DNA of 64,000 bases from NCBI GenBank assembly GCA_026390075.1, contig JAPLGP010000033.1:1-64000 (forward strand), read 5' to 3'. Positions 53,699 through 60,874 of the stretch are shown here, one piece after another. The DNA is from Campylobacterales bacterium. Its GTDB lineage: Bacteria; Campylobacterota; Campylobacteria; Campylobacterales; Sulfurimonadaceae. Both the position numbers and the translations under genes were made by a program. The first letter of the stretch is position 1; each line of letters starts with the position of its first letter. The notes beneath the pieces were generated by a model, which made no database searches, was not told the origin of the DNA, and saw only the letters and a program-made list of their open reading frames with translations.

Positions 53699-54289
53699 AT
53701 GAATTTAGTAAAGAACGGTTTAGCCATTATTGGTGGTATTATTATTGTAGGTCTGCTTTTCATGTTTGTAAAGTTTGACTTAGGTACAAGAATAGGTCAA
53801 GCTTCAAAATTAGACCCTCAGGCGATGGGTGCATATATGAAAATGGCTGATGGTGTTCTTACTACAGGTAACTCCGCAGAAGCTATGATTAGAAAAGTTA
53901 AAATTGATCCTAGTGTTTCTACTGATACAGTTGTAGAAGCAATGAAGAGCATAGCGACTGATGCCAATATGCTTCAAGTTGGAGATTCACATATGGCTGA
54001 AGAAAAAGACTATGAAGGTAAAAGACAAAGATACATTAGAATTCTTCATTACTGTAGTCCTGGTATAGCAAAAACATTTATTGATTATTCGGTAGCATAT
54101 GGTGCGTTTATGCCTTGTAGAATTCTTATTGTAGAGGATGATAAAGGAGATAGATGGCTGGTTACAATGGCAATGGAACTTATGCTTTTTGGTGGACACA
54201 CATTACCACCTGAAATGCTAGAAAAAGCCAACCATGTTAGATCCACTATGTATAAAATGATGGATTTAGGCGCTAAGGGCGATTTTTAG
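53699..54289 (+). CDS. Membrane-anchored DUF302 protein
   Basis: 196 residues. N-terminal membrane helix ('GLAIIGGIIIVGLLFMFV'), then one DUF302-like domain: 'YIRILHYCSPGIAKTFIDYSVAYGAFMPCRILIVED'. Conserved Cys-x-Pro and the acidic residues before 'MELMLFGGHTLPPEML' suggest cofactor or sulfur binding, unproven. It is the last gene of the sox run and is closed by a repeat-built hairpin. Confidence 0.75.
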   Translation: MNLVKNGLAIIGGIIIVGLLFMFVKFDLGTRIGQASKLDPQAMGAYMKMADGVLTTGNSAEAMIRKVKIDPSVSTDTVVEAMKSIATDANMLQVGDSHMAEEKDYEGKRQRYIRILHYCSPGIAKTFIDYSVAYGAFMPCRILIVEDDKGDRWLVTMAMELMLFGGHTLPPEMLEKANHVRSTMYKMMDLGAKGDF

Positions 54290-54320
54290 TGGCTAGAGAG
54301 ATATAGTTTTTTGAGAAACT

Positions 54321-54353
54321 ATTTCCACATGCCGACTCTTAACATGTGGAAAT
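54321..54353. terminator. Hairpin between convergent genes built from the GGCATGTGG motif
   Basis: Perfect eleven-base stem ATTTCCACATG (54321-54331) / CATGTGGAAAT (54343-54353), eleven-base loop. The left arm with the next two bases is a full motif copy and the right arm is a copy lacking its first two bases. It sits between the sox run and the convergent minus-strand gene, so can end both transcripts. Confidence 0.7.
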
Positions 54354-54364
54354 TATATAAATGA

Positions 54365-55426
54365 TTACTTTTCTTTAGGCTCTATTACATCTTTTGCAGT
54401 TTTTAGTGCACTTCCAAGTGCTGATTTAGCGACGCTCCAAGCTTGTTTTCCCATTCGTTTTGCTTCTTTAGCTGTTTGAGATTGCATAGCTTTTTCTCCT
54501 CTTCTTACAGCAGATTTTGCAAGTGTAGAAAATTTTTCTCTCATTACTTCTGCCGCTTCTTTTGAGATATGTACTAACTCCTCAAGGTCAAAATGCATAT
54601 TTTTATTAATATCTAAAAGAAGTTTTTTAATAGTCTCCGAACTCTCACTTGCTTGTGTTTGAATGACTTGAGAAAAGAGAGTATCTGTCTGGTTTAAATC
54701 TTCTATAATCGTGTCATAATCTTCGATGAGAATGTGTTTGGCTTCAACAGGCATAAAGACAAGTCTCTTCTTAAATCTATCAATAGAACGCACTAGACCG
54801 CTTCTCATTCCTTTAAGCGTAGAACCAAGTATTTCATCTGCTTTTGTTGGTGTTGCTTCTGCTATTTCTATAGCTGAGTGTAAAATCGTTGAAAGTATTT
54901 TTCTTACTCTTATCGTGTTAAGAGAGCCCTCTTTTATTGCTTCATAAGTTATTTCTTTGATTATCTCTTCAACCGTCTCTTTAATATCTCCATCTTGATC
55001 TTTTTCAAGTGCTGTGATAATTGCAGATTCCGTTATTTCACTCAGTAGGTCAAAAAGGTCAATGGATTGAAGTTTTACTTGGTGTAGTTTGGAGAGTGTT
55101 TGCACATCATCAGGATTTACCTGTATTTCCATTGCATTAAATACGGTATATTTTAGCTCTTGAAGTGCAGCTGACTTTCTCTCTAAATTTCGTTCAATTT
55201 GCTCTTTTTGAGCTAAAAGTTTTTCAACTTCATCATGTAACGCTTTCGTTTCAATATCAAGTATAGAAGTAGCTAAAGTTTTCATTTCATGTAAACTTAT
55301 ATCATGCGCATCTACATCCCACTCTTTCACAAGGTGATTTACTATATCCTCTACCCTTTCATTCACACTACTAAGACTTGTGTTATAAGAGAGTTTTAAA
55401 TCTCTCTGTAATTTTTCTAAATCCAT
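54365..55426 (-). CDS. Coiled-coil protein of unknown function
   Basis: 353 residues, helical throughout. A coiled coil lies at about 80-115 ('DEVEKLLAQKEQIERNLERKSAALQELK'). The C-terminal Lys/Ala-rich region ('AKRMGKQAWSVAKSALGSALKTAKDVI') resembles phasin or histone-H1-like tails. No signal or membrane segment. Resembles proteins annotated DUF6781 as far as I recall. It starts 23 bases before the DUF493 gene's end, in the same direction. Confidence 0.65.
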   Translation of the reverse strand: MDLEKLQRDLKLSYNTSLSSVNERVEDIVNHLVKEWDVDAHDISLHEMKTLATSILDIETKALHDEVEKLLAQKEQIERNLERKSAALQELKYTVFNAMEIQVNPDDVQTLSKLHQVKLQSIDLFDLLSEITESAIITALEKDQDGDIKETVEEIIKEITYEAIKEGSLNTIRVRKILSTILHSAIEIAEATPTKADEILGSTLKGMRSGLVRSIDRFKKRLVFMPVEAKHILIEDYDTIIEDLNQTDTLFSQVIQTQASESSETIKKLLLDINKNMHFDLEELVHISKEAAEVMREKFSTLAKSAVRRGEKAMQSQTAKEAKRMGKQAWSVAKSALGSALKTAKDVIEPKEK

Positions 55427-55449
55427 TATTGCTCCTTAATTTTATTGGG

Positions 55450-55719
55450 TTAAAGTACCATTTTAATATTTTGATGACTTTTTAGAGCCTCATAAATAAA
55501 ATTTCTATCATCCTCATTATGCACAAGTAAATCAAGGTTCATACTAATATATTTATTTGTTTTACTCACATTAGAGTGATTTAAACTGTGTTCTCTCTCT
55601 AAAATAACTTCATGAATCGCTTTTTGTATCGCTTCTTTTTCATGCCCAATAAGTTTATAGGACCAAGAACATGGATAAGTAAGCTCCAGTTTTACATCTT
55701 TATCGTTTATAATCTCCAC
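55450..55719 (-). CDS. DUF493 (YbeD-like) domain protein
   Basis: 89 residues. '[29 protein letters not shown]' and '[34 protein letters not shown]' match the small ferredoxin-like DUF493/YbeD family, which resembles regulatory ACT-like domains. Overlaps moaC by 20 bases, so co-translated. Role unknown. Confidence 0.82.
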   Translation of the reverse strand: MEIINDKDVKLELTYPCSWSYKLIGHEKEAIQKAIHEVILEREHSLNHSNVSKTNKYISMNLDLLVHNEDDRNFIYEALKSHQNIKMVL

Positions 55720-56170
55720 TTTTGCCTCCTGCTTTTGTTTCTAGTTGTACATTGCGTATAATCATACCCTTATCTATGGCTTTTACCATATCATAAATTG
55801 TTAAAAGACCTATGCTCGTGCCTGTGAGTGCTTCCATTTCAACACCTGTTTGTCCAGTAAGTTTGGCAGTCAAAGTAAGCTTAAAACCTGGCAATTCTGG
55901 CAGTTCTTCTACATCACAGTTTATACCACTAAGATTAAGTGGATGGCACATAGGAATAAGTTCACTCGTTTTTTTAGCACCCATGATAGCTGCAATAACC
56001 GCAGTTTGAAGTACAGGACCTTTTTTAGTTGCATTGGTCACAATCGCATTATAAGCATCTTGGCTCATTTCTATGATACCACTAGCAACTGCAACTCTCG
56101 TTGTTTGAGTTTTATCACTTACATCAACCATTTTTGGTCTTTGATTTTCATCAAGGTGTGTTAAGTTCAT
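55700..56170 (-). CDS. moaC: Cyclic pyranopterin monophosphate synthase MoaC
   Basis: 156 residues. '[18 protein letters not shown]', '[29 protein letters not shown]' and '[28 protein letters not shown]' are full MoaC signatures. It makes cPMP in molybdenum cofactor synthesis, needed by SoxC and by nitrate or formate enzymes elsewhere. Followed by DUF493 and preceded by mobA. Confidence 0.95.
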   Translation of the reverse strand: MNLTHLDENQRPKMVDVSDKTQTTRVAVASGIIEMSQDAYNAIVTNATKKGPVLQTAVIAAIMGAKKTSELIPMCHPLNLSGINCDVEELPELPGFKLTLTAKLTGQTGVEMEALTGTSIGLLTIYDMVKAIDKGMIIRNVQLETKAGGKSGDYKR

Positions 56171-56192
56171 AATCTTCTTCTTTTAGTTAAAT

Positions 56193-56789
56193 TTATTTGT
56201 TTATTATAGCATCAACTCTTGTCAGGGCTTCTTTATATTCATCAGGATTGTTTATATTTAAAAATGATTTTTCATCTTCAAAATATACAAAGTTTGTTTT
56301 TGAGTTTTTAAGTAAAAATCCAAGTTTATGGTTATCTGTTTGGAGCATGTGGGAAAATTCATTCTCAAGTGAACGGTGGTAGATGCCACACATAGGTTGC
56401 ATTCCACATGCCAAGATTGCGATTGTTGCATCGGCATGTGGATTATTTGAATCCTCTTTTAAAAGCTTTAAAATTATCTCTTTATCAACAAAAGGAGTAT
56501 CAACACTCAGGGCAAAAAAACTTTCTTCTTTTAACTCTTTAAAAATTGCAACAAATCCAGTGGTTGGAGCAAAAATAGCGTCGCTTGATACATCTTCTAT
56601 AAAGTTTGCATCAAAGTCAAATTTACTTTTACTTTTACATGAAATATATACACTTTTGAAAATTTTACTAAGTCGGGAGAGTTGAAATTCTGTGAGAGTT
56701 TTGAAATCGCCAAAGGGAAGAAGAGATTTATCTTCCCCCATTCTACTACTCTTGCCACCTGCAAAGATGACACAAGGAGTGTCTATCAT
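56193..56789 (-). CDS. mobA: Molybdenum cofactor guanylyltransferase MobA
   Basis: 198 residues. The start '[24 protein letters not shown]' is the GTP-binding MobA motif, with '[16 protein letters not shown]'. It attaches GMP to molybdopterin for bis-MGD enzymes, so serves enzymes other than SoxC, which uses unmodified pterin. Same direction as moaC, 22 bases apart. Two GGCATGTGG copies 29 bases apart lie inside, in opposite orientations. Confidence 0.9.
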   Translation of the reverse strand: MIDTPCVIFAGGKSSRMGEDKSLLPFGDFKTLTEFQLSRLSKIFKSVYISCKSKSKFDFDANFIEDVSSDAIFAPTTGFVAIFKELKEESFFALSVDTPFVDKEIILKLLKEDSNNPHADATIAILACGMQPMCGIYHRSLENEFSHMLQTDNHKLGFLLKNSKTNFVYFEDEKSFLNINNPDEYKEALTRVDAIINK

Positions 56790-56796
56790 AAAACTA

Positions 56797-57765
56797 TTAT
56801 TTAGTTTCTATTAGTTGTGCTTCAATTCTTCTGTTTTCTGCACGACCTTCTTTAGTTTTGTTGTTAGCTACAGGCTCTTTTTCACCTTTACCAACAGCGC
56901 TTACTCTATCAGCAGCAACACCATTTTTAACAATCATATCTTTTACAGCAGTAGCACGGTTTGTAGAAAGTTTATCATTATGAGCATCAGAAGCTGTACT
57001 ATCTGTATGACCTATAATTTGTGCTTTATACTGAGGTGCATTTTTTAAGAAAGTTGAAAATTTTTCTACACGAACAGTTGAATCTTTGTCAACTTTAGCA
57101 GAATCAGTTTCAAAGTTAATGTGTAAATTTACCTTTTCAGCTTTTACTTCAACTGGTGCTTTCACAACAGGAGCTGGAGCTACAACAGGAGCTTTCACAA
57201 CAGGAGCTGGAGCAGCTGCAACTGGCGCAGCTTTTGGCTCAGCGCCACCAAACGCGAAATTTAAACCAGCTAATACAGCTAAGTTGTTATCGTATCTGAA
57301 ATCATTACATTTCATCATATATACAGCTTCAAGTTTTAGAGCTAATTTGTCTGTGAATGGAACTTTTGCACCAACACCAGCATCTAAAAATCTGCTGTCT
57401 TCATTTCCTGAATAATGCTCACCTGAAGCTTCATAACCAATACCAATTTTAGCTAATGGAATTACCATACCTAATGAACCGTACTCATAAACACCATTTA
57501 ATGCTACACGGTACATAGGGTTTTGCTCAACACTAGGAACAATGTTTTGACTATTTGTTCTTGAGTAAAGTATTGAAAGTTCTGGCTTCAAGAAAAAGTC
57601 AAAACCATTGTATTGAAGTTCTGCTCCAAATACAGAGTGGTTTTTTATATCAAGATTTCCCTCAGTATAGTTGTACCCGATAACTGGAGTAAACTCGAAG
57701 TCATATTGTTTAGCCATTGCTAAAGTTCCTACTAAAAGTGCTGGTATTAAGATTAATCTTTTCAT
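56797..57765 (-). CDS. OmpA-family outer membrane protein
   Basis: 322 residues. Signal peptide '[17 protein letters not shown]', and an N-terminal beta-barrel (about 20-175). A Pro/Ala linker repeats 'APVVKAPV' (about 180-210). The C-terminal OmpA peptidoglycan-binding domain has '[29 protein letters not shown]' and '[13 protein letters not shown]'. It tethers the outer membrane to the wall. Monocistronic by spacing. Confidence 0.9.
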   Translation of the reverse strand: MKRLILIPALLVGTLAMAKQYDFEFTPVIGYNYTEGNLDIKNHSVFGAELQYNGFDFFLKPELSILYSRTNSQNIVPSVEQNPMYRVALNGVYEYGSLGMVIPLAKIGIGYEASGEHYSGNEDSRFLDAGVGAKVPFTDKLALKLEAVYMMKCNDFRYDNNLAVLAGLNFAFGGAEPKAAPVAAAPAPVVKAPVVAPAPVVKAPVEVKAEKVNLHINFETDSAKVDKDSTVRVEKFSTFLKNAPQYKAQIIGHTDSTASDAHNDKLSTNRATAVKDMIVKNGVAADRVSAVGKGEKEPVANNKTKEGRAENRRIEAQLIETK

Positions 57766-57845
57766 CTTATTTCCTTTTTGTTTTTAAATTTTCGGCATTA
57801 TAGCGAAATAAATCTATAATATCATTTAATGTTTATATCTAATAT

Positions 57846-59105
57846 CTATCTTGGGTCTGTAATGTAACCAGTTATCGCAGAAATAGCTGCAACTGCTGAG
57901 TTTGCCAAATATACTTTAGAGCTTCTGCTTCCCATACGACCAACAAAATTACGATTTGTTGTTGAAACGGCTACTTCATTATCACCTAAAATTCCCATGT
58001 ATCCACCTAAACAAGCACCACAAGTAGGATTACTCACAACCCCTCCAGCATCCACAATAATATCGATATATCCAAGTTTATTTGCTTCGCGGAGAATCAT
58101 TTGCGTTCCAGGAGTTACTATGAGACGCACATCTTGATGCACTTTTTTCCCTTTTAAAATCTCAGAAGCAACCTTCAAATCACTTAATCGACCATTTGTA
58201 CAACTTCCGATAAATGCTTGGTCGATTTTGATATGATCTTTTTGTGCTTGAACAACACTGTGACCATTGGATGGTAAAAATGGATAAGCAATAACAGGGT
58301 CAAGTTTCGCCACATCTATCTCTAATAGCATGTCATATTTTGCATCTGTATCTGAGTAATGAATTTTAGGCTCTCTTGCCAAGTTTTTATCACTTAAAAA
58401 TTCTTGTGTAATTGCATCATACGCAACAATTCCACTTTTAGCACCTGCTTCAATCGCCATATTACACATGCTAAATCTGTCATCCATTGTCAAATATTCA
58501 ATTGTACTTCCGGTAAACTCTAAAGTCTTATATAAAGCTCCATCTACCCCTATCATGCGGATAATTTCTAGGATGATATCTTTACCTGTTGTGTAAACGC
58601 CAGGTTTTCCACTCAAAACGACTTTAATAGATTCAGGAACTTTAAACCAGTTTCCACCACTTATCATGGCAAACGCTAAATCCGTTGAACCCATTCCAGT
58701 TGAGAATGCTCCAAGTGCACCGTGTGTACAAGTATGGCTGTCTGCACCGATAATCACATCTCCAGGAACTACAAGCCCTTTTTCAGGTAAAAGTGCATGT
58801 TCAATCCCCATATCTTTTTCATCAAAAAAGTTTTTAAGGTTATACTTTTTAGCAAAGTCACGAGAAATTCTAGCTTGATTTGCAGAAGCTATATCTTTTG
58901 CAGGGATAAAATGGTCAAGAACAATAGAAAAACCATCTGGATTTGCAAGTTTAGTCGCACCACTCTCCTCAAATGCATGGATAGAAATAGGAGTCGTGAT
59001 GTCATTTCCAATAACCATGTCGATGTTACAACGGATAATTTCACCCGCATATACTTTTTTTCCCACATGCTCAGAAAATATTTTTTCAGTTATAGTTTGT
59101 CCCAT
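57846..59105 (-). CDS. leuC: 3-isopropylmalate dehydratase large subunit
   Basis: 419 residues, the shorter LeuC type. Iron-sulfur cysteines are in 'IGSCTNGRLSDLK' and 'NPTCGACLGGYMG', with 'GADSHTCTHGALGAFSTGMGSTD' for the third. It acts in leucine synthesis with LeuD, which is not in the window. Related homoaconitase-type enzymes share these motifs, but leucine synthesis is most likely. Divergent from the rsuA-like gene. Confidence 0.9.
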   Translation of the reverse strand: MGQTITEKIFSEHVGKKVYAGEIIRCNIDMVIGNDITTPISIHAFEESGATKLANPDGFSIVLDHFIPAKDIASANQARISRDFAKKYNLKNFFDEKDMGIEHALLPEKGLVVPGDVIIGADSHTCTHGALGAFSTGMGSTDLAFAMISGGNWFKVPESIKVVLSGKPGVYTTGKDIILEIIRMIGVDGALYKTLEFTGSTIEYLTMDDRFSMCNMAIEAGAKSGIVAYDAITQEFLSDKNLAREPKIHYSDTDAKYDMLLEIDVAKLDPVIAYPFLPSNGHSVVQAQKDHIKIDQAFIGSCTNGRLSDLKVASEILKGKKVHQDVRLIVTPGTQMILREANKLGYIDIIVDAGGVVSNPTCGACLGGYMGILGDNEVAVSTTNRNFVGRMGSRSSKVYLANSAVAAISAITGYITDPR

Positions 59106-59235
59106 GGTAAGCCTTGATATTTAAAATAATTTTGCAATTATACCATTCAAGAGTTGAGAGTTCTATAATTTTAAAATATTCCACATGCCAAGACTTAACC
59201 AATAAGATGATATATTTTTCAAAAAAAGAGTGAAT

Positions 59236-59925
59236 ATGCAAAATAGTTACAAAAGAGTGGATGCGCACCTTTCGAGTTTGGGTTATTGTTCAAGAAGTGA
59301 AGCTAAAAAATTTTTAAACAAGGTTCTGGTTTGTATCAACGGGGTAAGAATTTTTGATACAACTAAAAAAGCGTATCATAATGATATTACAGTAGAAAAT
59401 GAAGCGTTGGATGCAGAATCTTTGGTTATTCTTATGAACAAACCAAGTGGTGTAGTTTGCTCCCATGAAGAGGAAAATGGGGTTCTTATTTATTCATTAT
59501 TGCCAGAAAGATTTCAAAAACGAAGCATTAAAATTTCTACTGTTGGCAGATTAGATAAAGATACAACTGGTGCTATTTTACTCACAGATGATGGTGCGCT
59601 CAATCATAAACTTACGAGTCCAAAAAGTGATATTTCAAAAATATATGAAGCTACACTTGCTCAAGCACTTCGAGGTGACGAAGCAGAGATATTTTTGAGT
59701 GGTACATTAATGCTTCATGGTGAAAAGAAGCCTCTTTTACCAGCAAAAATGGAAATAATTACTCCAACACTCGTAAGATTAGAAATTTGTGAGGGAAGAT
59801 ACCATCAAGTAAAAAGAATGTTTGGTGCAGTTTCAAATAAAGTTGTACAACTTCATCGTCTGAATTTTGGAGATTTTAGTGTTGAAGATTTAGAACCGTC
59901 TTGTTATAAAATTATAAATTTATGA
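59236..59925 (+). CDS. 16S/23S rRNA pseudouridine synthase (RsuA/RluB family)
   Basis: 229 residues from the ATG at 59236; a GTG two codons earlier is possible. N-terminal S4 domain ('RVDAHLSSLGYCSRSEAKKFL'), catalytic motif 'VGRLDKDTTGAILLTDDGAL' with Asp, and 'CEGRYHQVKRMFGAV'. It modifies U in rRNA. A lone GGCATGTGG motif lies 47 bases upstream. It ends in a bidirectional terminator. Confidence 0.92.
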   Translation: MQNSYKRVDAHLSSLGYCSRSEAKKFLNKVLVCINGVRIFDTTKKAYHNDITVENEALDAESLVILMNKPSGVVCSHEEENGVLIYSLLPERFQKRSIKISTVGRLDKDTTGAILLTDDGALNHKLTSPKSDISKIYEATLAQALRGDEAEIFLSGTLMLHGEKKPLLPAKMEIITPTLVRLEICEGRYHQVKRMFGAVSNKVVQLHRLNFGDFSVEDLEPSCYKIINL

Positions 59926-59928
59926 GTG

Positions 59929-59948
59929 AGAAGTGAGCTATCACTTCT
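59929..59948. terminator. Bidirectional terminator hairpin
   Basis: Perfect eight-base stem AGAAGTGA / TCACTTCT with loop GCTA, between the convergent rsuA-like and cheY-like genes. It overlaps the CheY stop codon by two bases. Confidence 0.7.
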
Positions 59949-60345
59949 AATCATCTATTAAATCATCATCGTCTTGTGCAACTTCTTTATCATAGATTGT
60001 AGCTATAGATTTAGCAAGTTTTTCTTCACTCACTGGCTTTAGAATATACCCTTTTGCCCCAGCTTTAAGAGAAGAAACTATCATTTCCTCTTGCCCATGA
60101 GAGGTTACCATGATGATATTCACATCTTTATCAAACTCTCTTATGTTTTTCACAGCTGTTATGCCATCCATATCAGGCATAGTAATGTCCATCGTTATCA
60201 AATCTGGTTTTAATTTTTTACAAGCATCTATCGCCTGAGCTCCACTTTGAGCTTCACCTACAACATTGTGTCCCAAACTCGTAATATATTTTCTTATATT
60301 CTTTCTTATTATTAAAGAATCATCTACAACTAAAATATTTAACAT
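59947..60345 (-). CDS. CheY-like response regulator
   Basis: 132 residues, a single receiver domain. Acid pocket 'VVDDS' (D8, D9), phosphorylation site Asp53 in 'LITMDITMPDMDG', and Lys in 'YILKPVSEE'. The C-terminal acidic 'DKEVAQDDDDLIDD' is unusual for CheY. It has no output domain. It ends the operon HK-cheX-cheY, one base after the CheX-like gene. Confidence 0.9.
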   Translation of the reverse strand: MLNILVVDDSLIIRKNIRKYITSLGHNVVGEAQSGAQAIDACKKLKPDLITMDITMPDMDGITAVKNIREFDKDVNIIMVTSHGQEEMIVSSLKAGAKGYILKPVSEEKLAKSIATIYDKEVAQDDDDLIDD

Positions 60346-60346
60346 C

Positions 60347-60874
60347 TCATAGTTCCTTAAAGTTTAATGTATCTGCAAAAGACTCTTTAGGTCCAATGAC
60401 CGTTAAAAGCATATCGCCAAATTCTGTTTTAATCGTTGCGGTCGCAATTTTAGAGCTTTTATGTTTAAAAAGAGATTTTGCTTCATATATTAAAATAGGA
60501 GGTGTTATACTTAGTGTTGTTCCATCCAATGGATTCGTGAGAGAATTTCCAACGATAGTATTGACGATTTCAGAAGAAACACTCTCTTTTACTTCATCTT
60601 TTTCATCTTCAGGAACTTCTTCGCCTTCCAAAAATGCTTCAACCAATTTATCAAGAAGTTCATCATCATAACTCATTGTGATGATAACTTGTATGCTTCC
60701 ACCTGTGCCAATCATCGCAGTATTTTTTTTAAGCTCTACTTGGTTTGGGCAAACAACCTCTAAATTATTGGAAGTTACACTTATGTGCATATCTTCTTTT
60801 AAAAAACTTATTGATCTCTCTAACATTGGTAACAAAATGTTTTCTTCTATTTGCCCAGCTTCGATGTTTTGCAT
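60347..60874 (-). CDS. CheX-like phosphatase domain protein
   Basis: 175 residues. The CheX/CheC-type phosphatase motif E-x(2)-N is visible in 'SVSSEIVNTIVGNSLT', with 'ITMSYDDELLDKLVEAFL'. CheX removes phosphate from CheY. It shares one base with the kinase stop, and the three genes form a compact phosphorelay: kinase, phosphatase, receiver. Confidence 0.8.
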   Translation of the reverse strand: MQNIEAGQIEENILLPMLERSISFLKEDMHISVTSNNLEVVCPNQVELKKNTAMIGTGGSIQVIITMSYDDELLDKLVEAFLEGEEVPEDEKDEVKESVSSEIVNTIVGNSLTNPLDGTTLSITPPILIYEAKSLFKHKSSKIATATIKTEFGDMLLTVIGPKESFADTLNFKEL

